64,000 nucleotides of DNA from Arcuatula senhousia (GCA_963971305.1 OZ020313.1:23199260-23263259); one strand, 5' to 3'; numbered from the stretch's first letter, positions 10,840-22,534 are shown. Notes: generated by a model not told the origin, from the letters alone. Made by a program: numbers and translations.

Positions 10840-12110
10840 TACAGTTAATAATTTTTCATTATTTGTTCGAAAAAAAACCCTAGCTTTTCTTGTGGGTTAC
10901 GCGTGCGTTTAATAACGTCTAAGCCTTTCAAAGAAAAAAAGAAAAGAAACAAGCATTTAAACGACTCCGAACGTTCGGGAAAACAAGCGTGCTTAACCGG
11001 ACGTTTAAAGACAATTCAGCTTATCGTACAATAAAAAAGTGACATTTCTACCATTATCACTCACTTGGGGAGCGTATCAATATTCGTTGTTACGGTTGTG
11101 CAAATACAAATTAAGTTTCATCAGTCTATAATTTTTTAGAGATATTGAGCCGTTCATAAATCTGTACCATTAAAATGTTAAACCACCGGTAAGACGATAT
11201 CTTTGTATCAAAGGCTCGTCCGTGCTGAATGGGTGGACCTTTTATTTGGATAAATAAAGATTTTAATCCTCTGAATATTGCGCTAAAATTAGCTTTTTAT
11301 GTAGTTTTTTTCTTCTTCGATCATTTTGACTATCGATAGACTTATCTTAACAGCTAAAACAAATGTTTAGTTAAAATTTCCCCTTACTTTTTCTGGAAGA
11401 TAATGATCCGTGATATAACTATTACGAGCAAAGATGCCATGATGGACTGTTATTACTTTAAAGTCTTTTTTCGGATTTTAAATTTAGCTCGACTCATGAA
11501 GTGATGGGTGCTTTTGATTGAATTTTACTAGCACAGATGAACAATCAACACTGCCATGATCATATATTAAGGCACAAGTTTTTAAGCTTACCTGACCAGA
11601 AGGTGAGGTATATCCATCGTCCGTCCGTCTGTCGATTGTCATTCTTGAAGTTTTTAATACTTTTACCACTCAGACCTCTGACACTATGATTTCTAATGCA
11701 CCAAAACTTGTAATGGTTTTTATAAGCATGTGTGGTAGGAACTGATTTGGGGGTATTGATTGTCGTAAAACATGGCCATCTTGGCTAAAAATATAACATG
11801 AGTTATTATGTTATATAACATTGCAGTTCGTTTGCAAATACCTCATACACGGTCACAGATATCAACAATATTCAGGCACGAAGTAAAAGTGATCAGCACC
11901 TCGTTTTCTAGCTGCCACGAAATTTAAAGAAGAAACACTCATGAAAGAGTTATTGCCCTTTTCTTGCTTTTTTTCCAAATATCTTGAAAATGATACAAGA
12001 TATTTTATATTTTTATTAATTGTTTTTACAAAGCACATTAATGATGCTCGATTGTCTTGTTTTGGTATTTCTGTCATTTTTCGGAAACCTCTTGATTTTA
12101 CCATCAAAAT
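10840..12110. other. Repeat-derived intergenic DNA
   Basis: No gene found. At 11,590-11,640 a CCGTCCGTCTGTC microsatellite next to TACCTGACCAGAAGGTGAGG resembles the microsatellite end of the Helitron-like repeats. Sequence at 11,690-11,810 (ATAAGCATGTGTGGTAGGAA) recurs, diverged, at 15,950-16,070. Confidence 0.45.
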
Positions 12111-12302
12111 AGGGATCTTGCTAAAAAGGCTAGAAAGTTATTATTTTCATTAAAAGCAAAAACTTCTTCCATGGGGCCACTACCGATAGCAGTGTCAAAA
12201 TAATTTGTTTGACACACTGGTATGTCCAGTTCTACTATATAACTCAGAAATATCATATATGGACTACCACTTAAACTTTATAGAGCTAAATTAAGGGGAA
12301 AC

Positions 12303-13143
12303 TTGAACAATAAAGTCCTTGATCCCTCGCAATTTATTGATAAATCCCCAGCAGAAAAAGTACATTTAAGTTTCTGTAAACACGTATTGGGAGTACCTAA
12401 AACAACTTCCAACTTATGTACTCATTTAGAACTTGGTCGAAATCCGATCGAACAAATGATCATGCTTCGTACAGTGTCATTCATGTCAAGACTCTGTTCC
12501 GATAATACAAATAAATTACTAAAAGACGCATTTAATCTCACCAAAGACTTAAACGATCAAAATGTTTATACATGGTACACCTTCGCTAAGGATTTTATAT
12601 CTGATGATGAGCTGCTACAACAAATCATAGATTGTAACAATAAAACTAAGCTGAAAACTTTAAAATCAAATTCAAAAAACATTTTTAATGAATGGTATCA
12701 GAGAATATATCAGAACAAACTTGATTTACTAAATGAAAATAATAAAAACATACTTATATAAAAATATAAAAGAAGATTTAAATAAAGAATTTTATCTCTT
12801 ATATAAAGATTTTGAATCAAGAAGGGTCCTCACAAAAATCAGAATGTGCGACCATAATTTAGCTATAGAAAAGGGTAGATACTTAAAAGTCCCTAGAGAG
12901 CAAAGATTATGTGTTTCTTGCAATGTGGTAGAGGACGAAGCTCATTTTCTGCTACATTGCAAGACAAACGAGTCTTTGCGAAAAAAATTAATCGAAGAAT
13001 TTTTTGAAAATACTGATCATTATGAACAATATAATGACAACCAAAAATTAAAAATACTTCTTAATCCAAATAGTTATAAACAAGTTAATGTTTTAAGTTC
13101 CTATTTAAAACAATCATTAGTATTGAGGAGAGGGGACTCTTAA
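12303..13143 (+). pseudogene. LINE B C-terminal region (post-RT domain and zinc-knuckle)
   Basis: Two open segments, 12,303-12,761 and 12,733-13,143, in different frames, joined by a frameshift near 12,755. The first carries HLSFCKHVLGVPKTTSNLC and a helical region typical of the post-RT part of animal LINEs. The second carries RLCVSCNVVEDEAHFLLHC, a CCHC-like knuckle. Upstream (12,116-12,300) translates in a broken frame as more of the same region. Not functional. Confidence 0.75.
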
Positions 13144-13232
13144 TAAAATACTTGCAAAGCCTGTATTGCATTGTTCACGTAAAATATCATGTATTATACG
13201 TTAATTATGTATATGTTACGGTCATTTTCTTA

Positions 13233-13390
13233 ATTTAGGCATTTTGTTAAATGTCTGAAAATTTTAGGCATTTTATAAAATGCCGACCAATTTTAGGCAT
13301 TCTATAAAATGACTAAAATCTTCAGTCATTTAACAAACTGCCTGGAAAAATATTGAAAATTTTAATAAAATGCCTGAAATAAGAAAACAA
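13233..13390. repeat. Array of short palindromes (AGGCATTTTATAAAATGCCT type), left copy
   Basis: About five imperfect units of roughly 28 bp. Each has AGGCATTTT and AAAATGCC arms separated by a few bases, linked by GAAAATTTT-like spacers. The array is mirrored by the one at 15,254-15,395. Confidence 0.8.
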
Positions 13391-13562
13391 CTTCTTAGTA
13401 CCAAGAAAACAATTTAAAATGGGAATTAAGGCGGAATGTTAAATAAAAAGACATTATGCAAAAAATTAAAATTCTGGATATCAAGTTTATTGCTAATATT
13501 AAGTTTAAAAATAGCCATAGTAACCCCCTTCCGTATATACCAAATGGTTCCTTCTTAGATAA

Positions 13563-14926
13563 ACAAGAATTCCCATGGACCCTGAATCGCTCATCTGGTC
13601 CTTAAGTGATAATTGGTCTCTTATATTAGATATTACCCCTATAAAAGGTCGATTGACAACTTTGACCCAAATGGAGACTTTTGTAGAGCATAATGAGATG
13701 ATGGCTTAAGCAAACAATAGCTTTTCTCTATCCACCTTTCATTCCATAGAGCAAAAACAAGAATAAAACTACTTTTTACCTTTAGGGTCAAAAGTCCCTG
13801 TGGCGGATCCAGAAATGTTCAAAAGGGGGGGGGGGCGCAATTTAAAAAAAAACAACCTTCTGGGACCTCTTGCTTAATACAATTGTCTAACCCAATTTTT
13901 TTTTTGTCAAACGGGGGCGGGGGGAGCGCGCCCGGTACGCCTTTGTGTCCTGACAACTTCCATACAATTCAATTTTTTGTAGAACTTCATAAGATAAAGA
14001 AAGGTTTAAGCAAGCAAAAGCTTTTCTCTATCTGCAATACGTATCATTCTCTTGGACAAAACCATGAAAAAACACTATTTTTATACTTTTTCAGGACAAT
14101 AATCCTTATAAGGGTTCATCTGACAACTTCCATCAAATATAGACTTTTGCAGAGCTCAAAAAGCTGAAGGCTAAGCAAGCAACTGTATTAGTTTTTATCT
14201 ATAGGCTAAACAAATATGATTTTTACCTTTAAATGGTCATAACCCCTATAAGGTGTCATCTGATAAGTTCGACCTAATGAAAACTTGTAGTGCTGAAGAA
14301 GGAAGGTTGCATCAGATTTTCTATGTCTCTTATACTTGTTGATTTACAAGCATAAAACAGTAATCTGACTCCCGTCCATTTTTAGCTAGGTCGTCATGTT
14401 TTTGACGGATCAAAATTGAAAAAAATGTTTTGTGCAGGACGCTATAAGGATCAACCATACCAAGTTTTACTAAATTCCGTTCAGTCGTTTCAGAGGCGAG
14501 TGAGTGAGTTGGTGTTTTACGCCCTTGTAACACTAAATAGGTCATTTGAAGGCGATTAACATGAAAGAATGATCAAATGAACATGAAGTATGATGATGAT
14601 GATATGGAATATGCAATTCTAAAGAACCACAGGAAACAGGGAGGGGTAGGTAGGAGCGGAAATTTTAGCCCATGTGGTACACTAATTGGCTGTCCACCTC
14701 TCCGCACACGTCAGCTGTCAGGGCTTCCATATTACAGACCTGACAACCCCCACGGACGACAAACTAGGCTCTGCTGCGGGCCGTTTCGTTTCCCTGCCCT
14801 GCACGGGAATAAAATATATGGTGTCAAGTGTGGCGATTTTTGAAAAATTGTTAACAGATGACTAACGACGACAATAGACACCATGTGATGGCAATAGCTC
14901 ACATGAACCTGCGGTCTAGGTGAGCT
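13563..14926 (+). mobile_element. Degenerate Helitron-like (pearl/HINE-type) repeat
   Basis: Starts AAACAAGAATTCCCATGGAC followed by CCTGAATCGCTCATCTGG, a worn copy of the 5' end seen at 18,247 and 31,103. It has tandem core segments (CCCTATAAAAGGTCGATTGA type) and ends with a hairpin AGCTCACATGA...GGTGAGCT at 14,896-14,926. A SINE-like repeat at 14,488-14,830 is inserted in it. Confidence 0.65.
14488..14830 (-). mobile_element. SINE-like repeat, (ACTC)n tail, minus orientation
   Basis: Reading the minus strand, the 3' part has GGCGTAAAACACCAACTCAC and then the ACTC tail. The body contains GACTAGTTTGTCGTCCGTGG-like text and a GACAACCCCC/TGTCAGG segment also found in the copy at 20,800-21,272. 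I could not confirm a tRNA-derived promoter. Confidence 0.55.
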
Positions 14927-15253
14927 AATAAGAAGACTTTTGCAGATATATTCATACTTCAGTGCATTTTCTTCGGTTGCTTTCTTTACTTTTTAAAGGA
15001 TCTTATAATATCCCTCTTCATTATCTTTTTCGCCATTGCTAGTATCTAAAATCTCTAAAAGTTTGTTTTTGTAAACTTATGTTCTGAGCTCAACGAAAAT
15101 TGTGTATCTGCCATGGTCAGGCAATGATTTTACATGTGACTATAAATTTAACTTTAGTTATGAATATGTTTTCAATGATTAAAACAAGTTTCAAAGTAAT
15201 TTATGTGCATAGGACTACCAATACCCATAGGTCAATTTCTTTTTTAATCAGTT

Positions 15254-15395
15254 CAGGCATTTTCTTTAAATTTGTTAAAAAATTCCAGGCATTTTGTAAA
15301 ATGCCTGAATATTTTCAGGCATTTTAAATAATGCCGATAGGACTTAGTCATTTTATAAAATGCCTAAAATATCAGGCATTTTACAAAATGCCTGA
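15254..15395. repeat. Array of short palindromes (AGGCATTTTATAAAATGCCT type), right copy
   Basis: Four to five units such as CAGGCATTTTGTAAAATGCC and CAGGCATTTTACAAAATGCC. As a block it is the inverse of the array at 13,233-13,390. Confidence 0.8.
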
Positions 15396-15509
15396 TTTAA
15401 GAAATTGACTGTAACATATATATTTCTACTGTTGTTTTGTTATATTATTTGTTTTTGTCACAAACTCTGTCTAGATGTTTATATGACAATAAATTTGATT
15501 GATTGATTG

Positions 15510-16340
15510 TTAAAATTTTTGCCCATGAACCCCTTATTTTCTTGTTATTAATGTATCTAATATTTCATAAAGAGGTTATAGACAAAGTTTTATCAAATCC
15601 TATTTATTCTGTCATGGGTTTTAACTGTGAAATAGTGCTAATGATAAACTTAAGAAAAAGTCAGAGAAAACCTTTTCCCGCCAAAACTTTAACGTCAATT
15701 ATCTTGAAAACGAGGTCACGAACCTATCAAATGTTTTTGTTTTATTTTATACCTTTTACTAATATCTTTTCATTTAAGGCATCAAATTTGAAACCTATTT
15801 ATTTTCAATAATAGTAGCGAACATCCTTAAGATCAAATATATTGTAGCAGAGTCAACGTTGTAGTACTATTCCTTTAAGGAGTAATCCCCTCTAGAACAT
15901 GAAAATTGTTGACCTTTTCTCATTATATCGAAAACTATATTAACCCTTCCACCACAAGTCCACGAACTTTCTATGGTTATTGATAAGCATGTGTGGTGGC
16001 TGTAGAATTGTTCTGGGGAGTTTTTTTATTGGACTCCGACGGGAAATATGGCCATTGTTGCTTAAAATAGAACATAGGGGTAAATTGATTTTTTTTGTAA
16101 CATCTCCAAACTGATCACTTATATTAAATTCTGGCGGGAAGCAGTGAAGCAGCTTTAGAGCTTCCTGCCATAAAATTTTGAAGATCAAACATCTAATGCT
16201 GGAGTAATTGGTTATTTTCTTGTGTTTTTTATCAAAATTTTGAATTTACTACCATCAATATTATGAAACTATATAAGAGATGGCCCATTTAGCTTGAGGG
16301 GGTTGGTTATAGTTAAACCAGAAAATATCCGTCCGTCCGT
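15510..16340. other. Intergenic repeat debris
   Basis: No gene. About 15,690-15,840 contains the AACGAGGTCACGAACC plus T-rich text found near the 3' ends of the TTAA-bounded elements, and ends in CCTTAAG, so it is probably a truncated copy. The stretch at 15,950-16,070 resembles 11,690-11,810. Confidence 0.45.
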
Positions 16341-16349
16341 CCCAAATCC

Positions 16350-16865
16350 CCATATTTCCTAATTCCTACTTACTGACACATGCCACATCAATCATATTAG
16401 TATGGTAGGTGCACCTATTGATGCTAAGCACAATGCATGCTTCAGATGCTGGATGTGACCTATATTTTTCACATGAATGACCACTTACAGAATAATGGTT
16501 AAAGTCTATTCCCACTAACTGACAAGTGCCACGTGAACCATATTTGTATGGTAGGTGCACCTAGCGATGTTTACTTAGCACAATGCATGCTTCGGATGCT
16601 GGATGTGACCTATATTTTCCGCATGAATGACCACTTAAAGAAGAATGGTTAAAGTCCATACTTCTGATGCTGACCTTGACCTACATTTTCCACATGGATG
16701 AACTCTTACAGGATAATGGTTAAAGTCCACTCCCACTTACTGACAAGTGTCATAGCAACCATATTGGTATGGCAAGTGCACCTAGTGATGCTTTAGTGAT
16801 TGCAGAAAAAATAAATGTTGCGAGATGGGGCATAATGTCTTTTGGACATATTCTTGTTTTCTTCA
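16350..16865. repeat. Tandem repeat, about three units of 150-170 bp, with Helitron-like end
   Basis: GTATGGTAGGTGCACCTA recurs at about 16,400 and 16,548 (and as GTATGGCAAGTGCACCTA at 16,766). GCATGCTTCAGATGCTGGAT recurs at about 16,434 and 16,588. The block ends with a short hairpin, ATGTCTTTTGGACAT, near 16,837, next to ATTCTTGTTTTC. The same end, inverted, is found near 49,670 and 50,020. Confidence 0.65.
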
Positions 16866-17321
16866 AAAATCATTTCCAAAATATTTTTTTAAGGAAATAA
16901 TCATTCTCTAAATATTTTTTAGGAAAAAACAAAGGCCTCCCTTCAAGTTACTAGTAAATGGTTGGTCTCTAAGAAGCAGAGGAACCAATTGGGCATCCGA
17001 TTTTAAAAGTCCGAAAGGGCAGAGACAAAACGGTGAAACCAGAAAACACAAAAAGGACAGGACCAAAAGTAACATGGAATCACAAAAACCACCGAATATC
17101 AATTAACATAGCGAAGTCTAGTGGTATATAAAGATACGGTAATAACAAATTTACCGAAATTCAGACATATATAGATATATAAGATATTTTAGAAAGTTTA
17201 ATTGTATATTATTCAGCACATTAAACTAGGGTCTAAAGAAAACCAGAAAACTCTTACTAAACCGTCGAGAAGCAGACTGGATCGAAAACGATGCAAAGTT
17301 ATTAAAAAACTGGTACAGTAA

Positions 17322-17516
17322 AATCGGAGAATAACAAAACAGTCGGGCGATAAGGTGTTAATACTGGGAGAATCGTTCCACAAAGGAATTTTCAAGCACT
17401 TTAGGAGGGCGTATTTCAATGATGTACGCCCTCCTAAAGTGCTTGAAAATTCCTTTGTGGAAAGATTCTCCCAGTATTAACACCTTATCGCCCGACTGTT
17501 TTGTTATTCTCCGATT
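17322..17516. repeat. Near-perfect hairpin, 92-nt arms, 11-nt loop
   Basis: Left arm 17,322-17,413 and right arm 17,425-17,516 are inverse copies with a single mismatch (G/T in GAGAATCGTTCCAC). The loop is 17,414-17,424. A 14-bp direct repeat ATTCAGCACATTAA lies at 17,211-17,224 and overlaps the right arm end at 17,514-17,527. No open frame of interest. Confidence 0.9.
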
Positions 17517-17964
17517 CAGCACATTAAGATATACAAAATATGTAACAGGGTAAAAGTTGAAAGACCATTCCTTTTAGGAGTTATTTCACATCCTGTTCGC
17601 ATTGTACTACAAACTATTTGAGAAAAAAAAACTCTTATTACCATATTTCTCAGCTGTTTTTTTAGAGAATTGTCACAATGATGTCACTTGATTGTCAGAA
17701 ACTCTTGTCAAGTTGGAGATAAGATCTTTTACTTGGTCAAAGTACATTTTCTTTCTCTTTTAAATTTGACATTTTGTTCTTCAACTGCTTAAATAAATTG
17801 TCCAAGTAAAATACATAAAATTATATAGGATAGAACTACAAAAAAAATTTGACAAAATTACCTTTTTAGTTATCTGTCAACATTATACAAGGACATCTAT
17901 ATGTACTGTATATCTTGATCTGATCTGACTTGTATCTTTGTAAACCAATACAATTTAAAGGGAT

Positions 17965-18185
17965 GTATTCACCCTGCAGTAAGATGAGTTCACGTAAAAA
18001 TGGTGTTGGTAAATATTTGTGTTTCGAGACGATAATTTAAATCTTTAAAGAGAGAATATGATTATCCAAACTTGTTCAAGACAAAACAAATTCTATTTAA
18101 GTGTCTTACAAAAACCAAGTGTACGTGAATCTTGTTAAATCGTGACCCCCCCCCCCAAGTAGGTGAAGCTTACCAGATGAAGTTT
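17965..18185 (+). repeat. Direct repeat, first copy (second at 21,385-21,605)
   Basis: GCAGTAAGATGAGTTCACGT and then TGGTAAATATTTGTGTTTC match 21,395 onward. The similarity continues, with gaps, through TATTTAAGTGTCTTAC/TATTTAAATGCCTTTAC and GTACGTGAATCTTG to a CTTACCAGATGAAG/TTTACCAGGTGTGA end. It contains a C11 run at about 18,147. Confidence 0.65.
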
Positions 18186-18246
18186 TGTACTAACAATTCA
18201 AATACAAATGTTTTTATGCTTGGTTAGGTAACAATTATAATAAAAC

Positions 18247-18905
18247 TAGAGGCTCCCAGGAGCCTGAATCGCTCACCTGATCTCTTATGCCAAAGTTTGA
18301 AACATTTTAACAAACTTTCAAGAATACAAAGCTGCAAAACAATCCTTTCAGTAGTTTCAGAGAAGATTTTTGGAAATCAGTTTAAATTAATAGAAAAAAA
18401 CAGTTAAAGGGCAATAACTCCTATAAGGATCATAGCAATTGCGGCCATGTTGGTTGGTCGACATGTATATAATTCACAAACTTGGTAGAGGACATCATAA
18501 AGATCAAGTATACTAAGTATCAATGCAATCCCTTCAGTGGTTTCAGAGAAGAAGATTTTTGAAAATCAGTGTAAATTAATGGAAAAAACAGTTAAAGGGG
18601 AATAACTCTTAAACGGTTGATCTGACAATTTTGACACTGAAATCATTTTTGTAGATCTCAATGAGCTTAACGATTCTGCAATGCTAACTTTTCCTCTAGC
18701 TCTAACGGTTTTCAAGATATTGTCCAAAAACTGAAAAAATGGTCAATTTTGATTATTAAAGGGCAATAACTCCTATAAGGAGTCGTTTCACAACTTCGAC
18801 TCAATGGAAAGATTTGTAGAGCTTTTGATGCTGAACAAGGAAGGTTGCTTCGGATTGTCTCTATCTCTTATACTTTTCGAGTCCTAACAATATGATAATC
18901 ATGAA
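18247..18905 (+). mobile_element. Helitron-like repeat, 5' end present, 3' end missing
   Basis: It begins AGAGGCTCCCAGGAGCCTGA, a self-complementary end, followed by ATCGCTCACCTGATC. Two core repeats carry GGGCAATAACTCCTATAAGG. The usual CGTCGT microsatellite and 3' AGCTCAC...GTGAGCT hairpin are absent, so it is truncated near 18,905. Confidence 0.65.
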
Positions 18906-19042
18906 CACACAATACATTTTCTTAGGTTTATTTTGTTGTGAAAAAACATTGTAAAATACACAAGCGGGTGTGAAACTTTATTTGAACTTATTCTATACAT
19001 ACAAAGAAAATATTAACGTTGTCAACATAAGATGTAGAGAGG

Positions 19043-19273
19043 TTGGATAGCTGTGACAGCCAATTTTTTGTAAAATTCCACTCTAGAAGGATCGTTGAAT
19101 GTCTTGTCATGTGTACACATCTTAGCAATAATTGTTATGCTGCTGACTTTAATACCATCGGAAAGGATTGTCATTTTATGGAAAAACACCCGCAGGCTGG
19201 TGGATATTCAAAGTTCCTAGTAACAGTCTCGGCTCTATTCATCTATAACAATTGTTTATACGATATTTACTGA
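19043..19273 (+). pseudogene. Possible PAN/apple-like domain fragment
   Basis: An open frame with cysteines spaced as in PAN/apple domains: ECLVMCTHLSNNCYAADFNT, then GKDCHFME and a hydrophobic end. PAN domains mediate protein or carbohydrate binding in secreted proteins. There is no ATG, no clear splice pair and no partner exon nearby, so this is either an isolated exon of an undetected gene or a relic. Confidence 0.3.
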
Positions 19274-20585
19274 GTATTTATTATCTAGTTTTCAAAAGAA
19301 GAAAAACTTGTTTTTCCATGCATACATGTACTTTAAGATAAAACAAAACATATGTGTTATATGAACTCTTAAATTAATATAAGTATTAAAAGAATTACAT
19401 AGACATGTCATGTGCATGTACAAATATCTAAAACAAACTATACATGCTATACAGAATCATTTGTACTTTTTCAACATTAAAAAAATTGTGTTGTAATAAA
19501 ATTTCTTTGACTTTTTTAACTTACCATTTTACATCTAATAAACCTGACCTACTTGCTTGAGCAAGAACCAATAATGTTTGTGGCAAAACACTACTCCAGC
19601 GTCAATAAGTATGCCAATAGGTATCATAGGAGAAGTTATAGCGACAGTTGTTCTGTTTATGAATATATAAGATATGTTTGTGATTTCGTAGATATGGTAA
19701 CATCTTTCCTTCTTTGTCTTAACACAGGATGATACGCTACATTATACAATAGAATTACTAAAATTATCACTGTACGACCCCTTTTCAAAATACGCGGGAG
19801 AATGTTTGCTAAATAACAGCATTTGTCTAATATCGGGTATTAAAGTGAAATTTAAGCAAAATTTACAATAAAACGACTTTACGTGCATGCATATTTCAAC
19901 CATCTTAAGGTAAAGTATACGTAATTGAGCGCCTCTAGCGGTTGTTACGTAACGTCATAATGTGCTCCATCAAATGGCGCGACGTTCGACGCTTCACTTT
20001 CGTTTCCAATTTTATTTTAATCAGCATGTCGTCATATTTTACTGATATTTTTTGCCGATGCAGACGCGCGTAGGGAAAATTACTGCAGTAACATAAGGAA
20101 TACAATATGCACGAAGAACTAAATCAAAAAGTTTTACCACTTTCGAAAAAAAAACATAAAAGGCAATACTGCATCCTTTTCTTTTGCTATTTTTTATAAT
20201 ACCGGTAGTCGGCACTTTCGAAAAAAAGAAGTCTGTGGACAGAAGACATGATGACTAATACATGTAATAAAGTTACTTTTTATAAAATTAAATGGCATTC
20301 TGTTTCACTTCTCATGGGAACGAACCAATCCCTTTGTCACGGAAATTTTTACATATAAAAAATTGTAAATCGGGCAAACTTTTGAAAATCTTCACCAAAA
20401 TAATGTCAATTTTGCTAAGCCCGCATAAAGAAAGGTAAAAAAAAGACTAGTGTACTTGGATGAACGATCTCAAATGTTCAAGAGAAAAGACAAAATAAAA
20501 ACAAGGAAGACATACCGGAAAAATTCAAGATCGTGATTGTCCGGACTTAGTACAGGCATTTCAAAAGATATTATGTACTCTTCTA

Positions 20586-20759
20586 TACGCATAGATAGAA
20601 AATTCCCCGTACGTTTAATGCAAATCGAAACAATTTCAAAACATTGTTGCCGAGCTGTTCTGCAACCGATTTTCACGAAATAAAATCCAGTAAAAAGAAA
20701 ACAAAATAAAGATTTTTCGATTTGCATTAAACGTACGGGGAATTTTCTATCTATGCGTA
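20586..20759. repeat. Perfect 45-bp inverted repeat with 84-bp spacer
   Basis: Left arm 20,586-20,630 and right arm 20,715-20,759 are exact inverse copies (core CCCCGTACGTTTAATGC). The spacer is 20,631-20,714. It sits inside the 19,909-22,530 element. Confidence 0.9.
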
Positions 20760-20799
20760 ACTTTTTGTAAAGAGTATATATGGGTTAAACCAGGTTTTA

Positions 20800-21272
20800 G
20801 GTTTTAAGTTTTAAGTCTCGTACGTGACCCGGGAGGCGAATAGGACCGGAGCAGAGCCTAGCTTGTCATAAAAGGCGACTAAGGGTCGTGCGATTCTGAC
20901 ATCGGTGCTAGTGTCCAGCCCACAGACCGACCAAAGTGTGAACCCTTGGTGGCTTAATAGGGTGGCCTTCGTCCCCTGGTGTTGTCAGGTCACCTGGCCG
21001 CTGACCTTAGTGCGCCAACGTGTGTGGAGAGTGCCACGCTTCATGCACGTAAAAGATCCATATTGTTGATCGCCAATAACTGCGCCACATAGGCTAAATT
21101 TTTCGCCCCTACCCATATCTCCCGGCATTTTCCTGTGGTCTTGAAAATTTGCTGTTTCTTTGTTTCCCACCTCATCCTATTTTCTCACCATCATATCATA
21201 TTCATCGCCTTTAATTAACCTATATAGCGTTGCAAGAGCGTAAAACAACAATTCACTCATTCACTCACTTGA
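20800..21272 (+). mobile_element. SINE-like repeat with (ACTC)n tail
   Basis: A GC-richer body (GACCCGGGAGGCGAATAGGA, CATAAAAGGCGACTAAGG, GATCCATATTGTTGATCGCC) and a 3' end AAGAGCGTAAAACAACAATT followed by CACTCATTCACTCACT. The GCGTAAAAC plus CTCACTCA tail is the hallmark of a SINE group common in molluscs; the family name is from memory and unverified. Further copies, inverted, lie at 14,488-14,830 and 34,325-34,560. Confidence 0.65.
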
Positions 21273-22534
21273 CGAAAATAATTTTTTAAGTAAATCTGTA
21301 ATTATTCATATTGTTTTGCCGACGAGACCTTCATTGTGTTGTTCGGTGTTGTAGTATTTTAATTCAAATGGGATAAACGCAAGCCAATTTCCACCTGCAG
21401 TAAGATGAGTTCACATAAAAATGGTTTTGGTAAATATTTGTGTTTCAAAATGATACAAAATACAAAACAAAATCCAAACTTGTTTCTTTTTTCTTCGCCG
21501 GACAAAACATATTCTATTTAAATGCCTTTACATGTACGTGAATCTTGGTAAGTTTTGTTATTCTTTCGTGAACTCTTCTAGTTGAGGTTTACCAGGTGTG
21601 ATTTCTGCGAGACGAAGCCCTTTCGTGTTATTTTTTTATTTAACCGTAAAAAAATACTGCCCATCTTGGAAATTGAATAGAAATCGACCAGTTCATATTA
21701 TTTTATATACTAGTTAGAGATAGGGTATGTTATTAAGACAAACTGAATGTAAAACTGATTTGGGACTGGCGAGTTGACGAACAATCGTACGGAACCGAAC
21801 ACTATTCATGATCATCTACCTTCAAAATAAAGAAAAAAAACTGACGACGGCAAAAGCTAAGTACTTAAAATTGTAAATCAGCGTTTGACTTAGTTCACTT
21901 AGTAGTAAATAATTAAAAAATACTCAGAAAATTTCCGGATTGCAAAGTATCATTCAACGGACAACACAAATAATAAGTTTATACTGTATAATTTATTACA
22001 TACAAGTAGCGACATGCTTAGGTAGTATAGTTTGTTATATTTCAAGAATCCTTGTCAAAAGAGTTCAAACCCACACAAACAACACAACACAGATTTTACT
22101 TATAAACGTCGCTCTTTTTATTTGTTTTTGACGTTCACGGAAACGTCATCAAAAATGCGTTATTTTTATCATTTATTTCCAGTTTGGAAGTCTGTAGCGT
22201 GAAAACGAACTCCGTAGTCAAGGACTTTCTTAACACCAAAATGCGCAGAATTTAATTTTGAATATGTCTTGAGTTTTTAAAAAATATTGATCGGTTAATA
22301 ATTTTTTATTGAATTAAAATGTTCAAAAACATGACTTTTTATGTTCATTTTCCTATTATATTCAATGTAATTTTGATATAAAACCGACACATCTTCGGAA
22401 GGTCATAACTCGAAAACAAGGTCCGTGACCCCACTTTTTTTATTGCATTTCCTTATTACTCCTAACTTAAGCTACCTATGGCTAATTTTTAAAGAAAATT
22501 GATCGGACGGTCAATTTCGTATACTTTACCTTAA

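Larger units (their letters stand above)
13210..15420. mobile_element. 2.2 kb element with inverted palindromic-repeat ends, inside LINE B
   Basis: Left end TATATGTTACGGTCATTTTC (13,210) and right end GAAATTGACTGTAACATATA (to 15,420) are inverted copies. Each is followed inward by about 150 bp of AGGCATTTTATAAAATGCCT-type palindromes. The interior holds a degenerate Helitron-like repeat and a SINE-like repeat. Exact boundaries and the TSD are blurred by TATA-rich flanks. No transposase is visible. Confidence 0.65.
12116..15508 (+). mobile_element. LINE B 3' part, interrupted by a 2.2 kb insertion in its 3' UTR
   Basis: Coding remnants run from about 12,116 to 13,143, followed by the start of the 3' UTR. 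The 3' UTR resumes after 15,420 and ends with GACAATAAATTTGATTGATT and a (TTGA)n tail at about 15,508. The piece at 13,210-15,420 is a separate inserted element. The LINE is 5' truncated at about 12,116. Confidence 0.75.
19909..22530. mobile_element. 2.6 kb TTAA-bounded element (piggyBac-like ends), non-autonomous
   Basis: TTAA at 19,905-19,908 and 22,531-22,534 flanks inverted ends GGTAAAGTATACG(T/A)AATTGA(G/C)CG. The interior contains a perfect 45-bp inverted repeat, a SINE-like repeat, the second copy of the 17,965 repeat, and near the right end GGTCCGTGACCCC followed by a T-run. That subterminal text is shared with the two other TTAA-bounded elements. No transposase frame found. Confidence 0.7.

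Noticed and set aside
13233..13390. CRISPR-like regular repeats
   Set aside because: Units are degenerate palindromes without unique spacers, in clearly eukaryotic DNA.
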